A stretch of DNA of 64,000 nt from Paenibacillus hunanensis (GCF_014645615.1 NZ_BMMB01000007.1:310001-374000), one strand, 5' to 3'. Positions 1 through 9,154 are shown, counted from the stretch's first letter. Notes: a model not told the origin generated them from the letters alone. A program made the numbers and translations.

Positions 1-57
1 TTACGAGCACATATCGACTGGGAGCAGTTGGCTGTATCAGTCGTTGTTAGTCCATGA
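1..57 (+). CDS. C-terminal end of YmfH-like M16 peptidase homologue (partial)
   Basis: An open frame enters from the left edge and ends in TGA at 55-57, giving the last 18 residues (ending VSVVVSP). The frame overlaps the next start codon as ATGA. In Bacillus the gene before ymfI is the peptidase-like ymfH, so the assignment rests mainly on synteny and the overlap; only a short tail is visible. Confidence 0.5.
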   Translation, partial: LRAHIDWEQLAVSVVVSP

Positions 58-827
58 GTGGCATAAGCTCGAACGGTAGCAGCAAGCCATTTGCAGAGAT
101 GAATGTGCTTGTTACCGGTGCCAGCCGCGGAATTGGTGCTGCAATTGCGAAACGATTCGCGATGGCAGGTATGAATGTCATTATCCATTATCGCAACTCG
201 CACGAGCAGGCAAATGAGGTTGCTCGTACCTGTCTGGATTATGGCGTGCGGGTGCTCACCGTAGCTGCGGATCTGCGCGAAGTGGAAGAAATTCGGCGTA
301 TGCAGACCAAGCTGGAGCAGCATGGCATGGAGCCCGATATACTGGTTAATAATGCGGGGCTGTCTCATTACGGGATGCTGGCTGATCTTAGCGAAGCAGA
401 GTTTGACGATATTATTGCGGCAAATCTGAAGGCGGTTTTCTTTTGCAGTCAGACCTTTATGCCTTATATGATCCGGCAACAGTATGGACGAATCATTAAT
501 GTATCGAGCATATGGGGGATGACAGGTGCTTCTTGCGAAGTATTGTATTCTGCCAGTAAAGGCGGCGTCAATGCATTCACCAAGGCACTTGCCAAAGAGC
601 TTGCTCCTTCCGGGGTGACGGTTAACGCCGTTGCACCTGGTGCAGTACGCACCGATATGCTGGCGCATTTGCACGATGATGAGCTTCGTATGCTGGAGGA
701 GGATATCCCGGCTGGTCGTATGGCTGAACCGGATGAGATCGCATCGATGGTTTACTTTCTCTCCTTACCCGAGTCGGGCTATATGACCGGACAGGTGGTT
801 AGCCCCAATGGAGGTTGGTTAACTTAG
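54..827 (+). CDS. ymfI: Short-chain dehydrogenase/reductase, FabG/YmfI type
   Basis: This is a classical SDR of 257 aa, an NAD(P)H-dependent 3-oxoacyl-ACP-reductase-like enzyme. The Rossmann motif TGASRGIG is at residues 21-28, NNAG at 99-102, and the catalytic triad is S152, Y165 and K169 (YSASK). The start at 54 overlaps the upstream stop as ATGA, suggesting translational coupling. No clear ribosome site precedes it, and an internal ATG at 99 directly before the first beta strand is a credible alternative. Its place in the ymfH-ymfI-ymfK-rodZ block supports YmfI rather than the fatty-acid-operon FabG. The natural substrate of YmfI is not established here. Confidence 0.88.
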   Translation: MSGISSNGSSKPFAEMNVLVTGASRGIGAAIAKRFAMAGMNVIIHYRNSHEQANEVARTCLDYGVRVLTVAADLREVEEIRRMQTKLEQHGMEPDILVNNAGLSHYGMLADLSEAEFDDIIAANLKAVFFCSQTFMPYMIRQQYGRIINVSSIWGMTGASCEVLYSASKGGVNAFTKALAKELAPSGVTVNAVAPGAVRTDMLAHLHDDELRMLEEDIPAGRMAEPDEIASMVYFLSLPESGYMTGQVVSPNGGWLT

Positions 828-880
828 CGTAAAGGCTTCAATCGATCGTAAGCGCAAGTTATAAGTATTGGCATAAAAGG

Positions 881-919
881 ATAGAAGCTTCGATGCGATC
901 TGCACATTGAAGCTTCTAT
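881..919 (+). other. 11-bp inverted repeat after ymfI
   Basis: The arms atagaagcttc (881-891) and gaagcttctat (909-919) are perfectly complementary with a 17-nt loop. No convincing T-tract follows, so it is a weak terminator or an RNA stability hairpin. It is the only clear element in the 384-base gap 828-1211. The small DUF3243 gene (ymfJ) found here in B. subtilis is absent. Confidence 0.5.
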
Positions 920-1211
920 TCATTGTTAGCTACATTGTCATTTGCTTACTAATTTTGCCGATAATCGTTATCGCTATGAAAAGGTATGAAAAAGTTGTTT
1001 CCTTTCGCTTCTTGCCTTTCTATTTCATTTTATATATCATTAACATGTTAAGGACTTGAAGCTAAAAGTAGGCTGTAGTCATCCCGATGATCAGCTTCTT
1101 TTTATTATATGCTGCTGTGAAGCGGCAAGCCGAAGATAGGCCTTTGCCAACAATATGGATACAGATGCCCGTGCGGATAGTTCCGCGCTCAGACGGGAGG
1201 AAAGGTTCGAG

Positions 1212-2006
1212 GTGAACGTGGAAGCAAAACAGATGAACACAGAAGCAAAGCAATGGTACTTGGAGTACAGGATACATAAGAATCGTCCTGGCTTGCTTGG
1301 AGATGTCGCATCGCTGCTTGGTATGCTGAATGTTAACATCCGTACAATTAACGGGGTAGAAGGCAAAACACGCGGAATGCTGCTGGAAACAGATGATGAT
1401 GAGAAAATCATTCTGCTTGGTGATATGCTCGCCAAAGTAACCAACATTACCATTACGGCGCTGCGTCAGCCAAAGCTGGTTGATATTCTGGCAGTACGCC
1501 ACGGACGCTACATTGAACGCGACTCCGACGATAAAAAGACATTTCGTTTTACACGCGATGAACTCGGTCTGCTGGTCGACTTCCTCGGTGAGGTGTTCAA
1601 GCGCGATGGTAATCAGATTATCGGACTTCGTGGCATGCCGCGAGTAGGTAAAACGGAATCGATCATTGCAGGTAGTGTATGTGCGATGAAGCGCTGGACC
1701 TTTGTATCGTCTACTTTGCTGCGTCAAACGGTACGCAGTCAATTGTCGGAGGAGGAAATGAGTCCCGGCAATGTGTTCATTATCGATGGAATTGTGAGTA
1801 CAATCCGTTCCAATGAACGCCATTATCAGCTACTGCAAGATATTATGCAGATGCCGAGCACCAAGGTCATTGAGCATCCGGATATTTTTGTCCGTGAGTC
1901 GGATTATGATTACAGTGATTTTGACATTATTATCGAATTGCGTAATAATCCGGATGAAGAGATCGTCTATGATAAGTTCACCGAAACGTATACCGATGAT
2001 ATTTAA
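1212..2006 (+). CDS. ymfK: YmfK family protein (DUF3388, ACT-like N-terminus)
   Basis: The 264-aa protein matches B. subtilis YmfK throughout: an ACT-like N-terminal domain (WYLEYRIHKNRPGLLGDVASL), then the DUF3388 core with the hallmark RHGRYIERDSDDKKTFRF and the nucleotide-binding-like GMPRVGKTES. Its biochemical role is unknown. I chose the GTG at 1212 because GGGAGG at 1195-1200 precedes it; an in-frame ATG at 1155 has no ribosome site, and ATG 1233 would also keep the whole conserved region. It lies between ymfI and rodZ as in Bacillus. Confidence 0.88.
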   Translation: MNVEAKQMNTEAKQWYLEYRIHKNRPGLLGDVASLLGMLNVNIRTINGVEGKTRGMLLETDDDEKIILLGDMLAKVTNITITALRQPKLVDILAVRHGRYIERDSDDKKTFRFTRDELGLLVDFLGEVFKRDGNQIIGLRGMPRVGKTESIIAGSVCAMKRWTFVSSTLLRQTVRSQLSEEEMSPGNVFIIDGIVSTIRSNERHYQLLQDIMQMPSTKVIEHPDIFVRESDYDYSDFDIIIELRNNPDEEIVYDKFTETYTDDI

Positions 2007-2063
2007 TCGCTCACTTCAAATATGACTTTATGCCATAAAACAATCTAATCAGGAGGTAATCGT

Positions 2064-3161
2064 ATGTCAGATCTGGGTCGCCAATTAAGGGACGCCCGCC
2101 TTGCACGAGGCTTATCGCTCGATGACGTGCAGGAAATGACCAAAATACGCAAGCGCTACTTGGAGGCCATCGAAGCGGGTGATTTCAAAGTGCTTCCCGG
2201 AAGTTTTTATGTTCGGGCTTTTATCAAAACCTATGCAGAGGCAGTCGGAATCAGTCCGGATGAGCTGCTACAGGAGCATCAGGACGTTGTACCTGAGCCG
2301 GAAACAGCGGAGCCAGTAATGGAGCCAGTCGTTCAACCGCGCCGTGCGGCACGACGTAATGCTGCGGCTACAGGTCGTAGTGGCAAGCTGCTATCTACGG
2401 TCTTGATGTGGACATTTCCTATTCTCATTATTGTGCTGGTCTGGGTATTTGTGATTCGTCAGAATTCTGCACCGCAGATTGCGGAAAACAAGCCAACCGA
2501 GCAACAGCAGCAAGGGAATACAGGTGGTACAACTAATCCACCGGCAAACACCAATACAACACCTGAATCCTCAGGTGGCGGTACTACCGCGCAGCCAAAT
2601 GGTGGTGGAACACAGCCAAACAGCGAATCGACTGAAGGTACTACAGATGGCGAAGCAACAGGTACGCCTGAGGGTACAACAGAAGGAACAACGGATGGTG
2701 GTACAGGTACACCAACGGATGCTTCCAGCACACCGGTTGTAAGCGAATCTGGCAAACAAGGACGTAATACAATCTTTGACGTGAACTATACCGGCTCTGA
2801 TACTGTAAAAGTGAACATCGCAGCGACGGGCCAAAGCTGGCTGGAAGTGTACAAATCTTCGGATTCCAGCGGTGAGCGTCTGTTCTTCAACAACACAGAG
2901 AGCGGTCAAAGTCTGTCGTATGATCTGACCGATTCCGGATTGTACATCAAATCGGGTAACTCTCGTGCAACGAATATCACGATCAACGGTCAGCCGATTA
3001 CAGATGGTAAAGCAACTTCCCGTATTGTACTGAAACTGGTGAAGGAAGCACCATCTACGGACACAGCGACTGGTGCCGATACAACGACTGATGGTACAAC
3101 AACGGATAGTGCTTCGGGTTCGACAGATACGGATTCCGAATCGACTTCTAGCGGTAACTGA
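2064..3161 (+). CDS. rodZ: RodZ-like cell-shape protein (YmfM)
   Basis: This single-pass membrane protein has a cytoplasmic N-terminal HTH_25 domain (residues 1-70), a transmembrane segment at about 109-131, a Gly/Thr/Pro/Gln-rich linker (about 140-235), an extracellular DUF4115 beta domain (about 238-330) and a Ser/Thr/Asp-rich tail. RodZ binds MreB filaments and links them to the peptidoglycan elongation machinery. The ribosome site AGGAGGTAAT fits the ATG well. The linker is made of repeated GTT/TTD/GG-type codons, typical of slippage-prone low-complexity DNA. A hairpin terminator follows. Confidence 0.92.
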   Translation: MSDLGRQLRDARLARGLSLDDVQEMTKIRKRYLEAIEAGDFKVLPGSFYVRAFIKTYAEAVGISPDELLQEHQDVVPEPETAEPVMEPVVQPRRAARRNAAATGRSGKLLSTVLMWTFPILIIVLVWVFVIRQNSAPQIAENKPTEQQQQGNTGGTTNPPANTNTTPESSGGGTTAQPNGGGTQPNSESTEGTTDGEATGTPEGTTEGTTDGGTGTPTDASSTPVVSESGKQGRNTIFDVNYTGSDTVKVNIAATGQSWLEVYKSSDSSGERLFFNNTESGQSLSYDLTDSGLYIKSGNSRATNITINGQPITDGKATSRIVLKLVKEAPSTDTATGADTTTDGTTTDSASGSTDTDSESTSSGN

Positions 3162-3171
3162 CAAGACCAAT

Positions 3172-3218
3172 AAAGGACATCCCTTGGTTCTGCTTCAGGG
3201 CAGACGAGGATGTCCTTT
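3172..3218 (+). terminator. Terminator-like hairpin after rodZ
   Basis: Arms aaaggacatcc (3172-3182) and ggatgtccttt (3208-3218) are perfect complements separated by 25 nt; only a short T run ends the right arm. It probably ends the ymfI-ymfK-rodZ transcript. Confidence 0.65.
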
Positions 3219-3306
3219 TGCAAGTTCAGACGGTTGCGGCTATTCTCGCATCAACGCGATGCAAAGGGAACTAGAAGTGTATCCCTTATTTCAGAATAGC
3301 CATCCG

Positions 3307-3336
3307 TTAGACTTGTTCTGTAAGATCACCTATAAT
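3307..3336 (+). promoter_or_regulatory. Candidate SigA promoter of yajQ
   Basis: A perfect -10 TATAAT (3331-3336) lies 18 nt downstream of a weak -35 TTAGAC (3307-3312), just before the yajQ ribosome site AAAGGGGG. Confidence 0.4.
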
Positions 3337-3358
3337 TTGACTAAAGGGGGCAATTTCT

Positions 3359-3850
3359 GTGGCATCTGAAAGTTCTTTTGATATTGTATCCAAAATGGAC
3401 ATGCAGGAAATGACGAACGCAATTAACCAAACGGAAAAGGAAATCGTAAGCCGTTTTGACTTTAAAGGTAGCAAAAGCTCGCTCACACTGGATAAAGAAA
3501 CACTGGTTGTGATTTCCGATGATGAATACAAGCTGAATGCATTGATCGATATTTTGCAAACGAAAATGGTCAAACGCGGCTTGCCGATCAAAAATATTGA
3601 ATACGGTAGCATCGAATCCGCTTCACTTGGAACCGTTCGCCAGCGCTTGAAGCTCAAGCAGGGCATCGACCAGGATAATGCGAAAAAGATCAACATTCTT
3701 ATTCGTGACTCCAAGCTCAAGGTGAAAAGCCAGATTCAGGGCGATCAGATTCGCGTAACTGGCAAAAGCCGCGACGATCTGCAAGCAATTATCCAATTGC
3801 TTCGTAAAGCAGACCTGACGGTTGATTTGCAATTTACAAACATGAAATAA
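3359..3850 (+). CDS. yajQ: YajQ family cyclic-di-GMP-binding protein (DUF520)
   Basis: The 163-aa product has the family start SSFDIVSKMD, the NAINQTEKEI segment and the C-terminal KSRDDLQAIIQLLRK segment of YajQ proteins, which are about 160 aa. In Xanthomonas and Pseudomonas the homologues bind c-di-GMP; the role in Bacillales is less clear. The start is GTG at 3359, 9 nt after GGGGGC. It lies between rodZ and pgsA. Confidence 0.92.
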   Translation: MASESSFDIVSKMDMQEMTNAINQTEKEIVSRFDFKGSKSSLTLDKETLVVISDDEYKLNALIDILQTKMVKRGLPIKNIEYGSIESASLGTVRQRLKLKQGIDQDNAKKINILIRDSKLKVKSQIQGDQIRVTGKSRDDLQAIIQLLRKADLTVDLQFTNMK

Positions 3851-3982
3851 TAGTTGCATGTAACTGCTTTGTTACAGGGCTGATGGAGGCTGCAAGTTGA
3901 TGTTGAGAAACAAAATGGGATCGGAAGCAGTTACATATCAGCAGCTGCATCATATTGCTGCAATCAGCATAGGAGGTGCCCT

Positions 3983-4573
3983 GTGAATCTGCCCAATCAA
4001 ATTACACTTGCTCGGATCGCGCTTGTGCCGGTCATGATGCTGTTCCTACTGGTTAACTTTTCATTTGGTGAACGTATACTGCATATCGGTAGTACATTTG
4101 CAGTCAATGTGAATGATGTGATCGCTGCGGTTATTTTCATCATCGCAGCCGCTACGGATGGTATTGATGGACATATTGCACGCTCGCGTAATCTGGTCAC
4201 GAATCTTGGTAAACTGCTGGATCCGCTCGCAGACAAGCTACTCGTATCGGCAGCATTGATCTCGCTTGTATCGCTTGGTAAATGTGCAGCCTGGATGGCA
4301 ATCATTATCATTTTTCGTGAGTTTGCGATTACGGGTTTGCGTCAGATTGCGCTGCTCGAAGGTGCGGTTGTCGCTGCCAGCAACTGGGGGAAGGCAAAGA
4401 CGATTACACAGATTATCGCGATTGTATTGCTAATGATTAATAACTTCCCATTTGCACTCGTAGGCTTCCCGCTTGCTGAGATTGCCATCTGGGCGGCTAC
4501 GATCATTACATTGTATTCCGGTGTAGATTATTTTGTGAAAAATAAACATCTGCTTCATCTATCCAATTCCTGA
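3983..4573 (+). CDS. pgsA: CDP-diacylglycerol-glycerol-3-phosphate 3-phosphatidyltransferase
   Basis: PgsA makes phosphatidylglycerophosphate from CDP-diacylglycerol and glycerol-3-phosphate, the committed step to phosphatidylglycerol and cardiolipin. The 196-aa integral membrane protein carries the CDP-alcohol phosphotransferase signature DG-x2-AR-x8-G-x3-D-x3-D, seen as DGHIAR...NLGKLLDPLADK. Several hydrophobic helices follow. The start is GTG at 3983 behind AGGAGGTGCCCT. The synteny with cinA and recA matches Bacillus. Confidence 0.95.
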   Translation: MNLPNQITLARIALVPVMMLFLLVNFSFGERILHIGSTFAVNVNDVIAAVIFIIAAATDGIDGHIARSRNLVTNLGKLLDPLADKLLVSAALISLVSLGKCAAWMAIIIIFREFAITGLRQIALLEGAVVAASNWGKAKTITQIIAIVLLMINNFPFALVGFPLAEIAIWAATIITLYSGVDYFVKNKHLLHLSNS

Positions 4574-4648
4574 ATAGAGCTTACCGTTTCACGTGCATGC
4601 ACAGAGCGGTAAGATATAAGGGAGACTCAGGATAGACAGAGCATCGCT

Positions 4649-4682
4649 AAAGGCAATAGGGGTCTCTCTATTGCCTTTTTCT
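4649..4682 (+). terminator. Rho-independent terminator after pgsA
   Basis: An 11-bp stem aaaggcaatag/ctattgccttt (4649-4659 and 4668-4678) with an 8-nt loop is followed by a T-rich tail, so pgsA and cinA are probably separate transcripts or separated by attenuation. Confidence 0.85.
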
Positions 4683-4740
4683 ATGAGCAGGCGCATATTA
4701 AAATAGTTGGTTGTACACATAGCGAGGAGGAGAACGATTC

Positions 4741-6030
4741 ATGAAAGCAGTAAAAGCAGAAATTATCGCAGTAGGCACCGAGCTGCTGCTCGGTCAGATC
4801 ACGAATACGAATGCACGCTATCTGTCCCAGCAGTTATCCTATCTGGGAATCGATGTATACTATCAAACTGTAGTAGGGGACAACTTGAATCGTCTCAAGC
4901 AAGCGATTGAGCTTGCTTCTAGCCGGGCGGATGTGATTGTATTTTCCGGTGGTATCGGGCCAACCCAGGACGATCTGACTAAGGATGCACTTGGAGAGGT
5001 GCTGGGGCGCTCCCTGCACATTCATGCCGAATCAATGCAGGCGGTAGAAAAGTTTTTCGAGGGTCGCGATAAACCGATGACAGAAAACAATCGTCGTCAG
5101 GCGATCATTTTGGAAAATAGCGATCCGCTTCGCAATGAAGTTGGCTTAGCCGTAGGGGTTGCAATCTCGCAAAATGAGAAGCATTATATCGTTCTGCCAG
5201 GCCCACCAAAGGAATTGCAGCCAATGTTCGAGAATCAAGCGATTCCGTGGCTGCTGGAGCATGTGCTGACAGATGAATACCCAATCTATTCTAAAATGCT
5301 CAAGTTCGCAGGTATTGGAGAATCGGCACTGGAGGATGCGCTGCTTGATCTGATCAGTGCGCAAACCGATCCTACAATCGCACCTTATGCGAAAGAAGGC
5401 GAGGTCACGATTCGCCTGACGACGAAAGCTCCCGATGAGAAGGAAGCGATGAGTAAGCTAAAAGCGATGGAAGCGCAAATCCGCGAGCGCCTGCCAGAAT
5501 ATATGTATGCAGATCGAGATATTACAATTGAAAATCAGATCATTCAGATGATGACAGGGATGAAGCTTACGCTAGCCGCAGCCGAAAGCTGCACAGGCGG
5601 ACTGGTAATGCAAAATCTGACGACGATCCCAGGAAGCGCGCTTGTATTCATGGGTGGCGTTGTATCCTACTCCAACGAGATGAAGGAGCAGATTTTGAAT
5701 GTTCCGCATGAGCTGCTGGAGGGAGAGAATGCACCGGGAGCTGTAAGTGAAGAGGTAGCAGAGGTGATGGCGGATCAAGCACGTCGTCTGCTGGATACAG
5801 ATTTCGCGGTCTCGGTGACCGGTGTGGCAGGTCCAGGCTCATCCGAACGTAAGCCTGTCGGTCTTGTCTATATCGCGATCGCTGAACGTGATCGCAAAAC
5901 TGAAGTCTTCCAGCTTAACCTGAAAGGTAATCGTGAAGCGATTCGGATTCGTTCTGCAAAAAGCTTGATGTATCGTCTGTGGTTGCGCCTCAAGCAGCGC
6001 GAGAATGAGCAGCTTGCAGAGCAATCCTGA
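4741..6030 (+). CDS. cinA: CinA family competence/damage-inducible protein
   Basis: The 429-aa protein has two parts: an N-terminal MoCF-biosynthesis-like domain (residues 1-170, with GGIGPTQDD at 70-78) and a C-terminal CinA domain with AAAESCTGG at about residue 280 and VTGVAGPGSSERKPVGLV. CinA proteins have NMN deamidase and/or ADP-ribose pyrophosphatase activity and the gene is coexpressed with recA in competent bacteria. GAGGAGGAG precedes the ATG. The later NAD salvage cluster in this window makes the pyridine-nucleotide activity a plausible link, but that is inference. Confidence 0.95.
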   Translation: MKAVKAEIIAVGTELLLGQITNTNARYLSQQLSYLGIDVYYQTVVGDNLNRLKQAIELASSRADVIVFSGGIGPTQDDLTKDALGEVLGRSLHIHAESMQAVEKFFEGRDKPMTENNRRQAIILENSDPLRNEVGLAVGVAISQNEKHYIVLPGPPKELQPMFENQAIPWLLEHVLTDEYPIYSKMLKFAGIGESALEDALLDLISAQTDPTIAPYAKEGEVTIRLTTKAPDEKEAMSKLKAMEAQIRERLPEYMYADRDITIENQIIQMMTGMKLTLAAAESCTGGLVMQNLTTIPGSALVFMGGVVSYSNEMKEQILNVPHELLEGENAPGAVSEEVAEVMADQARRLLDTDFAVSVTGVAGPGSSERKPVGLVYIAIAERDRKTEVFQLNLKGNREAIRIRSAKSLMYRLWLRLKQRENEQLAEQS

Positions 6031-6205
6031 TCGTATAGCTATGATATGAGTCGATAAATGCTTAACCCTAAACGATCATTTATCGATTCACAGGAGTAAG
6101 CACAAATAGCGAATAGAGTAGTGCAAGCTTGTGCTCCTATTCCACTTCATTCATTGCCTGTTACAGGCATTATAGATAGCACATCAGACTGTATATTTAT
6201 TGTGC

Positions 6206-6282
6206 TTGCAGAGCACAAAACCGTGTGCTATGATCATTTCAGACGGAAGAACCGCAGCAATCGTATTGCTGCGGTTTTTTGT
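6206..6282 (+). ncRNA. Candidate very short transcription unit upstream of recA
   Basis: A -10 TATGAT (6229-6234) sits exactly 17 nt after TTGCAG (6206-6211). About 10 nt past the predicted start lies a strong terminator: arms aaccgcagcaat (6250-6261) and attgctgcggtt (6265-6276), a 3-nt loop and seven Ts. The predicted RNA is only about 40 nt. The -35 is poor, so the hairpin could instead be the terminator of cinA, 220 nt after its stop codon. The rest of the 500-base gap 6031-6530 holds the recA control region. Confidence 0.4.
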
Positions 6283-6446
6283 TTCATGGGCGCCCAAAAT
6301 TGTATGATGATCGATGAAATAGACTATCGTTTTTGTATAGCCAAGCAGCTGTTTTGTCTATCAAGTAGCTTTAAATTAGGTTAAAAATGTATCTGTTCTT
6401 AAATTACCATTATTTGTAATTCATAAGTGACAAAGCGGTAAAAAGA

Positions 6447-6460
6447 CGAATATATGTTCG
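6447..6460 (+). promoter_or_regulatory. LexA (DinR) box of recA
   Basis: CGAATATATGTTCG matches the Gram-positive SOS box CGAACRNRYGTTYG at 13 of 14 positions. It lies 8 bp upstream of the recA -35, so LexA bound here could block RNA polymerase. Confidence 0.85.
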
Positions 6461-6468
6461 AAAAAAGC

Positions 6469-6497
6469 TTGGCAAAGTGCGAACAATAAGGTATAAT
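6469..6497 (+). promoter_or_regulatory. SigA promoter of recA
   Basis: TTGGCA (6469-6474), a 17-bp spacer and a perfect TATAAT (6492-6497), directly downstream of the LexA box and 33 bases before the recA start. Confidence 0.85.
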
Positions 6498-6530
6498 TAA
6501 CTTATAAACATTGAGAAGGATGTGAGCTGA

Positions 6531-7598
6531 TTGTCAGATCGTCGTGCTGCGCTGGATATGGCGCTTCGTCAAATAGAGAAACAATTCGGTAAGGGTTCCG
6601 TTATGAAACTTGGTGAATCCACGCATATGCAAGTAGAAGTTGTACCAAGCGGTTCTATCGCATTGGATATCGCTCTGGGAACAGGCGGTATGCCAAGAGG
6701 TCGTATCGTTGAAATATATGGCCCTGAGTCTTCAGGTAAAACGACAGTAGCTCTGCACGCGATTGCAGAGGTTCAAAAAGCGGGCGGACAAGCAGCATTT
6801 ATCGATGCTGAACACGCATTGGACCCTCAATATGCGAAAAACCTGGGTGTTAATATCGATGAGCTGCTGTTGTCCCAACCGGACACAGGTGAGCAAGGTC
6901 TGGAAATTGCTGAAGCACTCGTACGTAGTGGTGCGGTTGATATTATCGTTATCGACTCCGTAGCAGCACTCGTGCCAAAAGCGGAAATCGAAGGCGAGAT
7001 GGGTGACTCTCACGTAGGTCTGCAAGCACGTCTGATGTCTCAGGCGCTGCGTAAGCTTTCCGGTGCGATCAGCAAATCCAAAACAATCACAATCTTCATC
7101 AACCAGCTTCGTGAAAAAGTTGGCGTTATGTTCGGTAACCCTGAAACCACACCAGGTGGTCGTGCATTGAAGTTCTACTCGACTGTTCGTCTGGATGTTC
7201 GCCGTATTGAAGCTATCAAGAACGGTAATGATGTGGTTGGTAACCGTACACGTGTTAAGGTTGTTAAAAACAAAGTTGCTCCTCCATTTAGACAAGCAGA
7301 GATCGATATTATGTATGGTGAAGGTATCTCCAAAGAAGGTAGCTTGATCGATATCGGTACTGAAAAAGATATTATCAATAAGAGCGGTGCTTGGTACTCC
7401 TACGAAGGTGAACGTATGGGTCAAGGTCGTGAAAATGCGAAGCAATATCTGAAGGAAAATCCTCAGGTTGCGCTTGTTATTGAAAACAAAATTCGTGAGC
7501 TGAGCAATCTGACTACGCTTGTTGAAGCTCCGAGTGATGCACAAAAACGTGAAGAAGAGATCGAAGAGCAAGAACTGTTCTCCGAAGCAACAGAGTAA
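6531..7598 (+). CDS. recA: Recombinase RecA
   Basis: RecA forms ATP-dependent filaments on single-stranded DNA, drives strand exchange and triggers LexA self-cleavage. The 355-aa protein starts SDRRAALDMALRQIEKQFGK and has the Walker A GPESSGKTT, the MAW-like loop regions and the acidic C-terminal tail typical of the family. The start codon is TTG at 6531, set by alignment to known RecA N-termini and by GAAGGATGTGAG upstream. The LexA box and strong promoter directly upstream show SOS control. Confidence 0.98.
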   Translation: MSDRRAALDMALRQIEKQFGKGSVMKLGESTHMQVEVVPSGSIALDIALGTGGMPRGRIVEIYGPESSGKTTVALHAIAEVQKAGGQAAFIDAEHALDPQYAKNLGVNIDELLLSQPDTGEQGLEIAEALVRSGAVDIIVIDSVAALVPKAEIEGEMGDSHVGLQARLMSQALRKLSGAISKSKTITIFINQLREKVGVMFGNPETTPGGRALKFYSTVRLDVRRIEAIKNGNDVVGNRTRVKVVKNKVAPPFRQAEIDIMYGEGISKEGSLIDIGTEKDIINKSGAWYSYEGERMGQGRENAKQYLKENPQVALVIENKIRELSNLTTLVEAPSDAQKREEEIEEQELFSEATE

Positions 7599-7680
7599 TT
7601 TCAGGTTTGGTCCCATATGCCCGGGGCTGCAAACTTTATAAGCATTCCTTTGTCGGTTTGTGCCAGCATTCCGTCGAAGC

Positions 7681-7717
7681 AAGCGCCTGTAACGTGTCTC
7701 ACGTACAGGCGCTTTTT
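7681..7717 (+). terminator. Terminator of recA
   Basis: Arms aagcgcctgta (7681-7691) and tacaggcgctt (7704-7714), with inner pairing acgt/acgt and a T run, form a strong intrinsic terminator 83 nt after recA. Confidence 0.9.
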
Positions 7718-7848
7718 GCACATATTGGCAGAGGATAAGGAATTCGTGCTAGAGTGATAACCTGGTAATAAATTAAAAATCAAGCTGATTAACGATAACA
7801 GCTCTGCATCATACGACAATCTAATGGCAGAGTGGAAGGGAAAAAAGC

Positions 7849-8676
7849 ATGAACAATAGATATAGCTGGGGTCGCAAACAGAAGAAACGCGAAGTATCGA
7901 ATACAACGAATGAACCAAATGAATCGAATGAGAACCATGAATATAGTACGACATCCAAGGAGCAACAATGGGAGCAGGAAGAGGAACTAGAGGATCGCGC
8001 TGATCCACTTGAGCATTTTCCTGAGCATGAGGAATTGGAAATTACAGGCGTGGAGCAGGCAAGATGGCCACGACTTCATTATAAATTGTTTTTTGGCGAG
8101 CTAAAGCTAGTCGTACACGAAGATGTTATGATCAAGTATCGGATGCTCAAAGGGTACAGTTTTACTAAGGATGCCTTACGCGATATTATGGCTGCCAATA
8201 AGCTTCAGGCTGCCTATGCTTCGTCGATCAATTATTTGAGCTATCGTTCACGTACACGTACAGAGGTAGCTCGAAAGCTAAAAGAAAAAGGCCACGATGA
8301 GCATGTTATTGAGACGACGCTGGAACGATTGGAGCAGGAGAAGCTAATCGATGACCATCTGTTCGCAGAGCAATGGGCTAGACAGCGCGTTCGTACCCAG
8401 AAGAAGGGCAAAGTATGGATTCGTCAGGAACTGCGTCAAAAAGGCGTACAGCCTGCTCATATTGAGCAGGCACTAGGAGAGATTGATGAAGATGAAGAGC
8501 TGGTTAGTGCGACCATGCTTGCTCGTAAGAAATGGAATAGCACATCCGGTGAATGGCTGGATAAAAAGCGGAAGACGATGGCCTACCTGATGCGTCGTGG
8601 GTATTCCTCTGATCTTGTGCGTCGTGCACTAGCTGCAATGGAGGAGCAGAATCAAATGGAAGAGGAAAATGATTAG
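7849..8676 (+). CDS. recX: RecX regulatory protein
   Basis: RecX modulates RecA filament growth by binding it directly. The 275-aa protein has three-helix RecX repeats beginning near residue 110 (ALRDIMAANKLQAAYASSINYLSYRSRTRTEV, then ERLEQEKLIDDHLFAEQWARQR), preceded by a charged, Asn/Glu-rich N-terminal extension of about 70 residues. The length is normal for Bacillales. GGAAGGG precedes the ATG. It follows recA but behind a terminator, so it probably has its own promoter or depends on read-through. Confidence 0.92.
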   Translation: MNNRYSWGRKQKKREVSNTTNEPNESNENHEYSTTSKEQQWEQEEELEDRADPLEHFPEHEELEITGVEQARWPRLHYKLFFGELKLVVHEDVMIKYRMLKGYSFTKDALRDIMAANKLQAAYASSINYLSYRSRTRTEVARKLKEKGHDEHVIETTLERLEQEKLIDDHLFAEQWARQRVRTQKKGKVWIRQELRQKGVQPAHIEQALGEIDEDEELVSATMLARKKWNSTSGEWLDKKRKTMAYLMRRGYSSDLVRRALAAMEEQNQMEEEND

Positions 8677-8882
8677 ATATAATAATACGGAACTATGGAT
8701 CTAGGAGTGCAATAATTAATCCTATTTAAATGATCAACCTTCAGCGAATCATCGAAGCTTTATACGATACGCTTTGTTTATAAATTCAATTACAACACAA
8801 CAATAACGAAATTCCGTACTCAGCCATTTTCCTAGAAGTGTGGCGGAGGATCTCTGCGTAAACAACAGGAAATGCCAATTGC

Positions 8883-8912
8883 TTGACAATGTCTTTTGGC
8901 AAATAATAAAAT
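8883..8912 (+). promoter_or_regulatory. Likely SigA promoter of rny
   Basis: A consensus -35 TTGACA (8883-8888), an 18-bp spacer and -10 TAAAAT (8907-8912) leave an untranslated leader of about 235 nt before rny. I saw no gene or other signal in the remaining gap 8677-9154. Confidence 0.6.
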
Positions 8913-9154
8913 GGATGTGTACAGTTTGTCATTTTTACGTCATTTTTTGCTTATTGACCTCAAATGTTGTGGTTATGACGGGCTGTTACAATTGTGCTTG
9001 AACTTTGAAAATGTTTAAGCCCCTTGAACGGGGAATTAGCACATGTACCCGCATGAGCGATGAAACGGAATTTAAAGGGACGAAGCATTACATTACCATC
9101 AACATGGTAGTTCCCAAGGAATACCTTGGAGGAATCAGCGAGGAGGTGAACAGA

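Noticed and set aside
2459..3223. Several long open frames on both strands across the rodZ linker
   Set aside because: They mirror the repetitive Gly/Thr codons of the rodZ linker, have no ribosome sites and resemble no protein.
6121..6384. 87-codon plus-strand frame between cinA and recA
   Set aside because: It runs through the terminator at 6250-6276, has no ribosome site and no recognisable content.
9005..9154. 50-codon in-frame extension upstream of rny
   Set aside because: It would place polar sequence before the membrane anchor; the start at 9155 has an excellent AGGAGG and gives the family length.
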